Source of the DNA: JBICIG01 sp043101605
Lineage (GTDB): Bacteria > Planctomycetota > Phycisphaerae > Phycisphaerales > UBA1924
DNA: 64,000 nucleotides
Direction of reading: 5' to 3'
Assembly (NCBI GenBank): GCA_043101605.1
Contig: JBICIG010000063.1
Location: forward strand, 28,301 to 92,300
How positions within the stretch are numbered: the stretch's first letter is position 1; each line of letters opens with the position of its first letter. Both the position numbers and the translations under genes were made by a program. Under the pieces are notes generated by a model. The model was given only the letters and a program-made list of their open reading frames with translations. It did no database searches and was not told the origin of the DNA. Shown here piece by piece: positions 49,217 to 60,588 of this stretch.

Positions 49217-50572
49217 ATGATCCGCAGTTCCAGGATGCTCGCCTTGGCGGCTTGTTCGGGCGTGGCGCTGATCGCGTCGCTGGCGGGGCAGGCGGTGGCG
49301 TCGCCGACCGCGATGACCCAGCCCGCCAATGAGGAAGCGCTCCGGATCGTCGAGCGCGGCGTGATCGCGCTGGCCGACGCCAAGTCGCTCAAGTTCAAAG
49401 CCACCTACCGCCCCGAGGGCGTGATCGAGAGCATGTTCCCGTCCGCGTCGGGGACGATCTCGGCCCGGCGGCCGGCGGGCGAGGAGGAGTCGGCGGGCGA
49501 CCTGCCCCCGTTCGACCTCCGCGTCGCGGGCGAGGGCGCGATGAAGAAGGGCGACGAGCCGCTGAAGTTCGATGTCGCCCGCAAGGACAACCAGTTCTAC
49601 TGGCTCGACCACGAGGCGAAGTACCTCCGCATCCGCCCGGTGATGAGCCGGAACCTCCGCGACGAGGGCGTGCGCCTGGCGCGGAATGTCGCGCCCGACG
49701 AGATCTTCGGCGAGGAGCCCTTCAAGCGGTTGCTCGATTCGGAGGAACTGTCGATCGAGGGGCGCGAGACGATCAACGGCGTTGCGTGCGTGGGCGTGTC
49801 GGCGCCGACGGGGCGCGGCGGCGGGCGTCGTCAGATCGTCTACTTCGGCGTCGAGGACGGGCTTCCGCGGCGGATCGTCCAGGCGTTCGAGACCGAGGGG
49901 CTCAGCGGCTCGATCGTCACCGACATCACCGAACTCGAGACCGGCGTGCCGATGCCCTCGAGCCTGTTCGAGATCGAAGCGCCCGACGGGTACAACAGCG
50001 AGCGCGCCAGCGCCGAGCCCGTCCGCGCCCCGGAGGTGAACCCCAACGCGATCCGCGGCGTGGGGGGCGATGAGCAGGACGCGATCGCCGGGGAGGACGG
50101 CCCGACGCCGCCTCCGGTGCAGATGGCGCCGGGCTTCAGCCTGCAGACGCCTGACGGCGACACCGTGAGCCTCGAGAGCCTGCAGGGCAATCTCGTCGTC
50201 CTCGACTTCTGGGGCACCTGGTGCCTGCCCTGTCTCAAGGCGGCGCCGGAGCTGCAGGAGCTCTACGAGGACTACAAGGACCTGCCGGTGAAGGTCTACG
50301 GCATCAACTTCCGCGAGCGCGACCCGCAGAAGGCGATCGACAAGATGAAGGAACTGGGGCTGGAGTACGGCTTGCTGCTCAAGGGCGACAGCGTCGCGCG
50401 CGAGTACGAGGTCCGCCAGTTCCCGACCTATGTGCTCATCGGGTACGACGGCGCGATCCTCCGCCGCGTGATGGGGCACGAGGATGGCGTGACCTTCAAC
50501 ACCATCCGCCAGACGATCGACGAGTACCTGCGGGCGCAGGGGGTGAATGTCGACCGAGCCGGCGGGGAGTGA
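49217..50572 (+). CDS. Exported LolA-like / TlpA thioredoxin fusion protein
   Basis: 451 residues from the ATG at 49217 with GGTGAGGAG upstream. Signal peptide RMLALAACSGVALIASLAGQ ending AVA. Residues ~35-260 are a LolA/DUF2092-like domain: EALRIVERGVIALADAKSLK, QFYWLDHEAKYLRIRPVM and SIVTDITELETGVPMPSSLF (lipid or lipoprotein-carrier fold). An acidic Pro-rich linker leads to a C-terminal TlpA/AhpC-type thioredoxin domain with LVVLDFWGTWCLPCLKAAPE (redox Cys336 and Cys339) and the cis-Pro strand QFPTYVLIG. Probably a periplasmic thiol-disulphide protein tied to lipid handling; inference. Terminator follows at 50600. Confidence 0.87.
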   Translation: MIRSSRMLALAACSGVALIASLAGQAVASPTAMTQPANEEALRIVERGVIALADAKSLKFKATYRPEGVIESMFPSASGTISARRPAGEEESAGDLPPFDLRVAGEGAMKKGDEPLKFDVARKDNQFYWLDHEAKYLRIRPVMSRNLRDEGVRLARNVAPDEIFGEEPFKRLLDSEELSIEGRETINGVACVGVSAPTGRGGGRRQIVYFGVEDGLPRRIVQAFETEGLSGSIVTDITELETGVPMPSSLFEIEAPDGYNSERASAEPVRAPEVNPNAIRGVGGDEQDAIAGEDGPTPPPVQMAPGFSLQTPDGDTVSLESLQGNLVVLDFWGTWCLPCLKAAPELQELYEDYKDLPVKVYGINFRERDPQKAIDKMKELGLEYGLLLKGDSVAREYEVRQFPTYVLIGYDGAILRRVMGHEDGVTFNTIRQTIDEYLRAQGVNVDRAGGE

Positions 50573-50599
50573 ACCCGGGCCGCTGCCTGATCGTTCGAG

Positions 50600-50627
50600 A
50601 CGCCCGCGTGATGCGGGCGTTTCTCTT
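50600..50627 (+). terminator. Intrinsic terminator of the LolA-TlpA gene
   Basis: ACGCCCGC / GCGGGCGT 8-bp stem with loop GTGAT, followed by TTCTCTTT. Confidence 0.8.
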
Positions 50628-50714
50628 TGGTGGGAGAGTGCGAACGCGAGGATCACGCGGATGCGTCGGCAATCGGGGGTTGGCTCGGGCGTTGAGCGTG
50701 GCGGAGGATCCGTC

Positions 50715-51908
50715 ATGCGATCGAGGCGACTCTGGATCGGGCTGGGGCTGGCGGCGGTGGTGACGCTGGTGGGCGCGCGGGCGGTGGCGTTCCTGAACGC
50801 TCGTCCAACGCAGCCGACGGCGCCCGCGGCCGAGACGGTGCGAGCGGTGCGGGGCGGCGGCGAACTGGTCGTGCTGCGGACCACGCTCGTCGACGCCGAC
50901 CGGCACAAGGAACTGCCGATCCGCATCGTGTTCGCCGAGGGCACGGCCGCGCCGGCGGACGCGCCCGACGCGCTCGACGAGGAGGCGGGAGGCTCGGACG
51001 CGGGAGAACAGGCGCCCGAGCCCCTGCCGCTGATCGTGTTCAGCCACGGGATGTACGGCAGCGGGGAGAACCTCGACCCGCTGGCGCACCACTGGGCGTC
51101 GCACGGGTATGTCGTCATCCTGCCGACGCACGCGGACTCGCTGAGCCTGCGGACGGCCGGGATGTCGCGGCTGGAGAAGATGCAGCTGGCGCGCGAGATG
51201 CAGTCCGGGCGGCTGCGCGACATGAACACGCAGTTCCAGGCGCACTGGGCCGACCGCCCGCGCGATGTGCAACTGATTCTTGACTCGCTCGACGCGATCG
51301 AGAAATTGGACGGGCGGCTCGCGGGGCGCATCGACCGCGAACGCATCGGCGTGGGCGGGCATTCGTTCGGCGCGATGACGACGATGCTGATCGGCGGGGC
51401 CGAGCCGATCAATGTGCCGCGTGCGCTCGAACAGGAGTTCGAACGGGACGGCTTGCTCGCCGACGAGCGCGTGAAGTGCGTGCTGATGATCTCGCCGCAG
51501 GGGATCAACCAGCGGTTCGGGCCTGAATCATGGGACGCTTTCGACCTGCCCGCGCTGACGATCTCGGGCGATCGCGACCGCGGCTCGGGCGGGCAGCCGG
51601 CCGAGTGGCGTCGGCACGCGTTCGACCTGGGGCACGCGGGCTCGCACGCGCTGGTGTGGATCGAGGGGGCCGAGCATCACTTCGGCGGGATGACCGGCGC
51701 GACACGCCGCGGACAGGCGTCGGTGCCCGAGCATGTCAAGGCGGTGCAGGACGCGACGCTGGCGTTCTGGGAATCGTCGCTGCGGGGCGACGAACAGGAC
51801 GCGGGCGCACTGGCGGCGTGGCTGAAGAAGGCGCTGGTGGGGCAGCGTGTGAGGGTGGAGTTTCGCAAGGGGGAGGCGGGCGAGAGCGACGCCCGCGCGG
51901 ACCGTTGA
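50715..51908 (+). CDS. Membrane-anchored alpha/beta hydrolase (dienelactone/PAF-acetylhydrolase-like)
   Basis: 397 residues from the ATG at 50715 with GGAGGATC upstream. One N-terminal helix (LWIGLGLAAVVTLVGARAVA) anchors or exports it. Alpha/beta-hydrolase features: PLIVFSHGMYGSGENLDPLA (oxyanion region), YVVILPTHADS, IGVGGHSFGAMTTMLIGG with nucleophile Ser, an acid-strand ALTISGDRDRGSGGQ and His in EGAEHHFGGM. The pattern resembles planctomycete hydrolases of the PAF-acetylhydrolase/chlorophyllase-like group. Substrate unknown. The terminator upstream separates it from the LolA-TlpA gene. Confidence 0.85.
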   Translation: MRSRRLWIGLGLAAVVTLVGARAVAFLNARPTQPTAPAAETVRAVRGGGELVVLRTTLVDADRHKELPIRIVFAEGTAAPADAPDALDEEAGGSDAGEQAPEPLPLIVFSHGMYGSGENLDPLAHHWASHGYVVILPTHADSLSLRTAGMSRLEKMQLAREMQSGRLRDMNTQFQAHWADRPRDVQLILDSLDAIEKLDGRLAGRIDRERIGVGGHSFGAMTTMLIGGAEPINVPRALEQEFERDGLLADERVKCVLMISPQGINQRFGPESWDAFDLPALTISGDRDRGSGGQPAEWRRHAFDLGHAGSHALVWIEGAEHHFGGMTGATRRGQASVPEHVKAVQDATLAFWESSLRGDEQDAGALAAWLKKALVGQRVRVEFRKGEAGESDARADR

Positions 51909-52001
51909 GGCAAGTCTGCACTTGCGATAAGGCTGGTTCTCAGTGCCGCTTGTTTGCTTGCGCCAAGTGCGAATCGCACAAGAACCACACAGGTCGACTT
52001 A

Positions 52002-52928
52002 TTACATGGGTCGGCGGCGGCGAACCCCAAGCATCCCGAAACAACCGGACAGGAGCACAGCACTCCCCGGCACCGGAACAATGTAGAGCGCCAGGTCGCT
52101 GATCCGAGGGCCGAAGACTGATGCGTCAAAGAACACTTCCAGATCCGTACCGTCCGAGTTCATTCTCATGACTTGCGCAGTAAAGAAGTCGCCCCAATAG
52201 AGTTTCTGGTCCAGAGGGTTGAAGGCCAGACCTCTCGCGGGACTGCTGAGTCCAGCGACTAACTGGGTGGCGCCTGACCCATCTGTCGCGGCAGTCCAGA
52301 TCCCTCCAGTGCCAAAGCCGTCGATGCCGCCGGTCCAGAACATGCGGGTGCCGTCAGGAGTCAGTGTGAGATCCACAATGTTTGAGGCAGCGGAAGCTCC
52401 GAGCCCACCGAGAACAAGTTCAAGGCCCGATCCGTTCTTCCTGGCTCGATAGATTGAATCGGTGTCGCCCTCGTTGGTCCAGTAGATGAATCCGTTGAGA
52501 TCATCAATCGCGATACCCTGTGGGTTGCTCGTCGCGGGGTCTACGGCTGGTTCGGAGCCGTTCTGAACGATCTTCAAGATCCGCCGCGTGCGAGTTGCGA
52601 ACAACTGCCCGACTGCATCAGTTTCTATCCGCCGGACCGATGTGGAGGAGTATTGGACGATCCCTTGACCGTCGAGGTCTGAGTAGTAGATTTGACCAAA
52701 GGCAGGTGAATTCGCATACACACGAGAAGAGATAGGATCCACTGCTATGTCAGCACTCGAGAACTCCGGCGGATCCTGCGGAGTGAGCCACTGTCCGGAG
52801 GAGCCATCGGCTTCAAGCCGATGCAGCCCATCGGAGTTGGTGAAGTACCACCAACTCTGCTGACCGACCGCGACCGAAGCGCATCCGAGGGATGCGACGA
52901 CCAGTGCAAGTCTCGAAAATCGGAACAT
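52002..52928 (-). CDS. YWTD beta-propeller protein with PEP-CTERM-like anchor
   Basis: 308 residues from the ATG at 52928 with GAGGA upstream. Signal peptide RLALVVASLGCASVAVG. The body consists of LDL-receptor class B (YWTD-like) repeats: WYFTNSDGLHRLEADG, QIYYSDLDGQGIVQYSS, GFIYWTNEGDTDSIYRARKN, RMFWTGGIDGFG and QKLYWGDFFTAQVMRMNSDG. The C-terminus VPVPGSAVLLSGCFGMLGVR then Arg/Met is a PEP-CTERM-like tail. GC content is clearly lower than the neighbours (34 of 60 in 52081-52140, lower still near 52700), with AT-ending codons, suggesting later acquisition. Ligand unknown. Confidence 0.87.
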   Translation of the reverse strand: MFRFSRLALVVASLGCASVAVGQQSWWYFTNSDGLHRLEADGSSGQWLTPQDPPEFSSADIAVDPISSRVYANSPAFGQIYYSDLDGQGIVQYSSTSVRRIETDAVGQLFATRTRRILKIVQNGSEPAVDPATSNPQGIAIDDLNGFIYWTNEGDTDSIYRARKNGSGLELVLGGLGASAASNIVDLTLTPDGTRMFWTGGIDGFGTGGIWTAATDGSGATQLVAGLSSPARGLAFNPLDQKLYWGDFFTAQVMRMNSDGTDLEVFFDASVFGPRISDLALYIVPVPGSAVLLSGCFGMLGVRRRRPM

Positions 52929-53087
52929 GGTGCGGTCCTCTTGCTGTATCACCTGAGGCCGGCTGTACCTGGACCGGGGAACCGCGGCCCGGCGACCCCT
53001 GCCCGCGACCCCCCAAACATGCACCAGGTTTGAGTCGAAAGCAACGAGATGGGCAGGTTGAATGGTGCATGTGGCCAAAATGAGAAG

Positions 53088-53117
53088 AACGCCCGACCTC
53101 ACAAGAGGCCGGGCGTT
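53088..53117 (-). terminator. Terminator of the ppdK gene
   Basis: AACGCCCG-A-CCTC-acaa-GAGG-C-CGGGCGTT: 12 pairs with one mismatch and a 4-nt loop. On the minus strand it is followed by a T-rich tail (CTTCTCATTTT), 45 nt after the ppdK stop. Confidence 0.75.
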
Positions 53118-53161
53118 GTTGTTGGGTCGTGTTGCGAAGCGCTGCGGCTACGCGTTCGGGC

Positions 53162-56011
<2,850 letters not shown>

Positions 56012-56195
56012 CGCAGCCTCGATTCCTGGGGGGATTCGGATGGGTTCGTGTCGCGCATCGGCCCACGCCAGGACCGTGCGGAGCAGGGAGTCTAGGCGTC
56101 ATCCCGCGCCCCGTTGATCGCGATCGGCCCGCGCCCACCCCCGCGAACACCGATTGAACGCGATCCGCACATCTCGAACGCCCGCGGGCGCCCTC

Positions 56196-56215
56196 TATCA
56201 TCCGCCCGTCCGATG
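56196..56215 (+). promoter_or_regulatory. Candidate -10 box for pabB
   Basis: TATCAT (56196-56201), 11 nt before the ATG at 56213. No Shine-Dalgarno; leader would be only a few nt. Confidence 0.45.
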
Positions 56216-57679
56216 ACCCTCTCGCCCCCACCCGCCGCCGACCCTTCCCGCGACCGCCCGCCCGTCGGGACGCGCCCGGTCCGTTCGTCGGCCCGCCCGC
56301 TCGACGCCCTGGCGTCGTGGCCCGCCGAGACGCCGCTCGCGTGCCTGTGGTCGGGCGACACGGGGCATCCGCGGGCGCGCTGGACCGTGCTCGCGGCGAT
56401 CGATCGCGTTCACCACCCGCGCACCGCCGACGAACTCGGCGCCCTGCTCGATCGCCGCGGGACCGCCCCCACCCCGACGGACGATCTCCCCCCCTTCCGC
56501 TCCGGTTTGATCGGGTGGCTGGGCTACGACCTCGGGCGTGTGCTCGAAACGCGGGCGGCACATCCGGGCGGCTCGCGCGATGATCGCCGCTGGCCGCTCG
56601 CCGCGCTCGCCGAGTGCTCGGCCTGCTACGCGTTCGATCACGCCGCCGCCCGCTGGTTCGCCTCGGGCCCGCGCGATCGGCTCCCCCCGCTCCCGACCGG
56701 GCCCGCGCAGCGCCGGAGCGTTCGCGCCTCGTTCGAGATCGAGCCGTTCGATCCTGCATCCAACCGCGTCGCGTTCACCGATGCTGTCCGCCGCGTGATC
56801 GGGCTCATCCACGCGGGCGACGCGTACCAGGTCAACCTCGCCCACCGCCTGTCGACCGTGTTCTCGGGCGATGCGCGTGCGCTGTTCGCGTTGCTCACCC
56901 GCGCCGCCGAACCCTGGTTCGGCGGGTACCTCGAGTCGTGCGACGACGCCCCGCACGCCCGTCGCCGCGCTCTGCTCAGCGCCAGCCCCGAACTCTTCCT
57001 CTCCTACGACCCCGCGACGCGCCGGGTGCTGACACGCCCGATGAAGGGTACCTCGCCCTCCGAGCCCGGCGGAACGCGCGCAAGAGACGCGCTCATGTCC
57101 CCCAAGGACCGGGCCGAACTCGACATGATCACCGACCTGCTCCGCAACGACCTCGGACGGTCGGCCGAGTTCGGCAGCGTCCGCGTCGAGCAAGCGCGCA
57201 CCGTCGAGACACACGCCGTGGGGAGCGCCGGGGTCCTCCAGGGCGTCAGCACCATCGCCGCCACGCTCCGCCCGGAGATCTCCTTCGCCGACGCGTTGCT
57301 CGCGGCGTTCCCGCCCGGGTCGGTCACGGGCGTCCCCAAGATCCGCGCCATGCAGATCATCGACGAGCTCGAACCCGTCCGACGCGGGCCGTACTGCGGC
57401 AGCTTCGGCTACCTCGATGACTCCGGACGCGCCGCGTTCAATGTCTCCATCCGCACCGCGATGATCTCAGAGCGTGCCCAGACCGACGCGCCCCGTGCCT
57501 CGCCGGCGCACTTCGAGAACGCGGACCTGGACTACCCGGTCGGGGCGGGGATCGTCGCCGATTCCGATCCCGAAGCCGAGTGGCGCGAGACGCTCGACAA
57601 GGCCGCGGTCTTTCTGCGCGCGATCGCGGAAGGCTCGGCGGGCGCCGAACGCGTCAGGCGGCCCGGCGAACCGGGCTGA
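56213..57679 (+). CDS. pabB: Aminodeoxychorismate synthase component I
   Basis: 488 residues from the ATG at 56213. Chorismate-utilising enzyme: GDAYQVNLAHRLSTVF, LSASPELFLSYD, RPMKGTSPSEPGGT (the PIKGT-type Lys of PabB rather than anthranilate synthase), KDRAELDMITDLLRNDLGR and AAFPPGSVTGVPKIRAMQII, then FGYLDDSGRAAFNVSIRTA. Makes 4-amino-4-deoxychorismate for folate with a glutaminase partner (PabA), not found here. A trpE identity is less likely. Its 3' end overlaps the convergent glycosyltransferase by 26 nt. Confidence 0.9.
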   Translation: MTLSPPPAADPSRDRPPVGTRPVRSSARPLDALASWPAETPLACLWSGDTGHPRARWTVLAAIDRVHHPRTADELGALLDRRGTAPTPTDDLPPFRSGLIGWLGYDLGRVLETRAAHPGGSRDDRRWPLAALAECSACYAFDHAAARWFASGPRDRLPPLPTGPAQRRSVRASFEIEPFDPASNRVAFTDAVRRVIGLIHAGDAYQVNLAHRLSTVFSGDARALFALLTRAAEPWFGGYLESCDDAPHARRRALLSASPELFLSYDPATRRVLTRPMKGTSPSEPGGTRARDALMSPKDRAELDMITDLLRNDLGRSAEFGSVRVEQARTVETHAVGSAGVLQGVSTIAATLRPEISFADALLAAFPPGSVTGVPKIRAMQIIDELEPVRRGPYCGSFGYLDDSGRAAFNVSIRTAMISERAQTDAPRASPAHFENADLDYPVGAGIVADSDPEAEWRETLDKAAVFLRAIAEGSAGAERVRRPGEPG

Positions 57680-58874
57680 CCCGTGCGGGAGCAGCCCGCG
57701 CCGGCGAGCCGTCGGAGAGCCGGTGCAGAGGCGCCGTCGCGAGCAGCCGACCGGGCTCCCAGGGAAGGACGACCGGACGATCGGCCGCGTCGCGGCTCCC
57801 ATCCAGCCGCTCGACCGCATCCAGGCCGGGCCCCGGGCTGAGCGTTCCCACGACCAGCGTGTCGGCATCGCGTTCTTCAACGATCCGCACGCCCAGCTCG
57901 CGCAGCGCTTGCTCGACGAACTCGGCGTGCTTGCCCGGCTCGATGATCGCCGCCGAATCGAACCCGTGCCGATCGCGCGCCGCCGCGAGCGCCTCCCGCG
58001 CGTGCGCCAAGCCCGTGAAGCGGTCCCACACGACGGTCGGCAAGGGCGTGCGCCACTGCCGCCGCACGGTGGCGCGCAGTTCGCGCAACCCCCGCCCGAA
58101 GCCCTCGATCGCGCGCTCCTTCGCGGCGATCGCGCGGTATCGCGCCCGCATCGACCGCGCCATCTCCCGGCGAACCGCGTCGGGCGCGTAGCGCTGCATC
58201 ACCCACCCGTTGTTGCGCACCAGCCGACCGAGGATCAGGTCCATGTCGCGCCCGCGTTCGGTCTTGCGGTGCGCAACGCGGAAGTCCGGCTCGAAGCGCA
58301 CGCGTCCACCGGCCAGCAGCAAGCGAGCCGCCAGGTCGTACTCCTCTGCGTAGTACCCGAAGCGCGGGTCGTACCCGCCCGAGTAGACGAACGCCTCGCG
58401 CCGGAACGCCACGCCGCACCCGATGAACACCTCGGGCAGCCCGCCGCTCTCACGCCGCCCCGCCTCGGGCAGCGCGATGTCGGCGCTCACCGCGAGCACA
58501 TCGGTCGGCTGGGCGGCGAGCCGATCGAGAAAGCCCAGGTCCGTCGGCGCCGAGTCATCGTCGAGCATCACGATCCACTCGCAGCTCGAGTCCGCCGCCA
58601 TCGCGCCGGTATTCCGCGCGGCCGCTCCCTCGTTGTGCGCTCGCCGCAGGCATTCGACGCGCAGCCCGTTCTCGAGGCGCGCCGTAACAGCCGCCGCGGG
58701 CTCCGAGGCGTTGTCCACGACGATCACCTGCGCGTCGTGGGCCGGGAGCGCGCCCAGCGCCGCGAGCGTCTGCCGCAGTTCTTCCGGGCGGTCGTGCGTG
58801 GGCATGACATACGCCACGCGGGGCGGGTGCCGCCGATCGTGCGTCCCCTGCGAGTTTGTCTCGGCTCCGTTCAC
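57654..58874 (-). CDS. GT2-family glycosyltransferase
   Basis: 406 residues from a GTG at 58874, which overlaps the stop of the upstream fusion gene by 4 nt. GT-A fold: RVAYVMPTHDRPEELRQTLA, VIVVDNASEPAAAV, RRAHNEGAAARNTGA and the metal motif WIVMLDDDSAP. Later GGYDPRFGYYAEEYDLAARL and VAHRKTERG are typical of rhamnosyl/mannosyl-type GT2 enzymes. An extra ~100-residue C-terminal region follows (TVVWDRFTGLAHAREALAAA). Co-translated with the nucleotidyltransferase-kinase fusion, so surface glycan synthesis is likely. Confidence 0.88.
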   Translation of the reverse strand: MNGAETNSQGTHDRRHPPRVAYVMPTHDRPEELRQTLAALGALPAHDAQVIVVDNASEPAAAVTARLENGLRVECLRRAHNEGAAARNTGAMAADSSCEWIVMLDDDSAPTDLGFLDRLAAQPTDVLAVSADIALPEAGRRESGGLPEVFIGCGVAFRREAFVYSGGYDPRFGYYAEEYDLAARLLLAGGRVRFEPDFRVAHRKTERGRDMDLILGRLVRNNGWVMQRYAPDAVRREMARSMRARYRAIAAKERAIEGFGRGLRELRATVRRQWRTPLPTVVWDRFTGLAHAREALAAARDRHGFDSAAIIEPGKHAEFVEQALRELGVRIVEERDADTLVVGTLSPGPGLDAVERLDGSRDAADRPVVLPWEPGRLLATAPLHRLSDGSPARAAPARVSPVRRAA

Positions 58875-60499
58875 GACGCCCTCGCCGCGGGCTCGCGCGT
58901 GGTGCGCGAGCCGATGACCTCCGCCGCCGCGTACGCCAGGTGGGCGCTGTGGACGCGGTGGACCCCTTGCCGGAGGTCCGACGCCGAGACGGGCAGGTTC
59001 CCCAGCCGCTGCGCCTGCGCCGCGGCCGCGACGGCCCCGAGAAACGCCGATTGCACCGCGTCCGCGCCCGCCGACCGCGCCAGCGTCGCGGCGGTCAGCA
59101 GCGCGTCCCCGCACCCGAGCGCGTCGATCGCGACCGGTGCCAGCGCCGGGATGTGCTCGCTCCGCAGCCGACGGCGCCACGCGTCGCTCTCCTCGCCCGA
59201 CGATGCGTCGGCCAGGCGATCGAAGGTCACCAGCCCGTCGGGACCCATCGTCACGATCGCCGACCGGATGCCGGTTTCCTCGAGCAGCTTCCATGCGACC
59301 GCCGGCAGCCCCTCGTCGTAGCGGTGGAGCGCATCGCGCAGCTCGCGTTCGCTGGGCAGGACGAGATCCAGCCCGACCATCGCCCGCAGCGACGCCCGCC
59401 GACCGCTCACATCCCCGCTGAGCACCCCCACCTTCGCCCGCATCGCCTTGCAGAGCTTGCGGACGACCGGCGGCGTGAAGACGCCCAACCCGAAGTCGCA
59501 CACCACGCCCGCGTCCACCCCGCCGCCGCACGCCCCGCGGGCCAGTTCCACCAGTTGCTCGTGCTGGTGCGCGTCGAGGGCCGCGGGCGGCACCAGGTCG
59601 ACCTTCATGACCTTCTGGGCCCCGACGAGATACCGCTGCTTCTCGGGCACCGGCTGATCGCTCTCGATCGCGACGACCTCGACGCCCTCGCCCGCGAGCC
59701 GGTCCCGCCACGCCGCGCCCTCGGCTCCCCTGGGCAGCACGGTGACGAGCGTGGGGCGCGCGCCCATCGCCGCGGCGTGACGCGCCACGATCGCCGCGCC
59801 CCCGTCGAACTCCCGACGCTGGATCGGGCGCAGCGTCATCACCGGGCTCTCGCCGGCGACCTCCGGCTGGTCGCACATCACATAGGTATCGCGGATGCAT
59901 TCGCCCACGACCACCACCGACCGACCACGCATCTGCGCCACCAAGTCGCTCAGCACGCCCGCGCCGAGCTCGGCCCGTCCGGTCAGTTGCAGCACCCGCT
60001 TGTGGAACGGGTCGACCGCCCGCTCCATCGCGGCGATCAACGCCGTCGAACTGAACACGACATCGCCCGAACTGAACAGCACCCGCCCGCCCGCCCGCTC
60101 GACCGCGTCCCGCTCGGCGGCGAAGCGCGGGTCGTTGTTGAACTCGTACTCCCGACCCTTGATATAGATGTCGGGCTCGACCTCGGCGAGCAGCTCCGCC
60201 GCCGTCGGACGCGGCTCGATGTACACCCAGTCCACGCAGTCGAGCTCGGCGAGGTTCTCGCCCCGCAGCTCCTGGGGGATCAGCGGCCGCCCGTCGCCCT
60301 TGCCCACCGACGCGTCGCCGGTGATCGAGACCAGCAGCACATCCCCCTGCGCCCGCGCGTATCGCAGATGCCGGACATGGCCCGGGTGCACGATGTCGAA
60401 GCACCCGTGGCACTGCACCACCCGCCGACCTTCGCGGCGGGCCTCGGCCCGGGCGCGCAGCAACTCGTCGTGGCTCAGGATCTTGTCCTGTGGGGGCAT
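58871..60499 (-). CDS. Nucleotidyltransferase - PfkB sugar kinase fusion (HldE-like, reversed domain order)
   Basis: 542 residues from the ATG at 60499. Residues ~28-165 are a cytidylyltransferase-like domain: VVQCHGCFDIVHPGHVRHLR (HxGH), IKGREYEFNNDPRFAAERDA. Residues ~195-525 are a PfkB carbohydrate kinase: RSVVVVGECIRDTYVMCDQP, VTVLPRGAEGAAW, GVVCDFGLGVFTPPVVRKL and the C-terminal anion-hole region IDALGCGDALLTAAT (GCGD in place of GAGD). E. coli HldE has the kinase first and the adenylyltransferase last; here the order is swapped. Likely makes an activated heptose or similar sugar for surface glycans. Followed by the GT2 gene. Confidence 0.88.
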   Translation of the reverse strand: MPPQDKILSHDELLRARAEARREGRRVVQCHGCFDIVHPGHVRHLRYARAQGDVLLVSITGDASVGKGDGRPLIPQELRGENLAELDCVDWVYIEPRPTAAELLAEVEPDIYIKGREYEFNNDPRFAAERDAVERAGGRVLFSSGDVVFSSTALIAAMERAVDPFHKRVLQLTGRAELGAGVLSDLVAQMRGRSVVVVGECIRDTYVMCDQPEVAGESPVMTLRPIQRREFDGGAAIVARHAAAMGARPTLVTVLPRGAEGAAWRDRLAGEGVEVVAIESDQPVPEKQRYLVGAQKVMKVDLVPPAALDAHQHEQLVELARGACGGGVDAGVVCDFGLGVFTPPVVRKLCKAMRAKVGVLSGDVSGRRASLRAMVGLDLVLPSERELRDALHRYDEGLPAVAWKLLEETGIRSAIVTMGPDGLVTFDRLADASSGEESDAWRRRLRSEHIPALAPVAIDALGCGDALLTAATLARSAGADAVQSAFLGAVAAAAQAQRLGNLPVSASDLRQGVHRVHSAHLAYAAAEVIGSRTTREPAARAS

Positions 60500-60588
60500 G
60501 GCGGGAGTCTCCGGGGCGTGCCGCGACGCTGGCCGCGGACGCTCGGCAAGTGTGTCGGCGAGACGCGCCCGCGGTCGATACAAACGCC

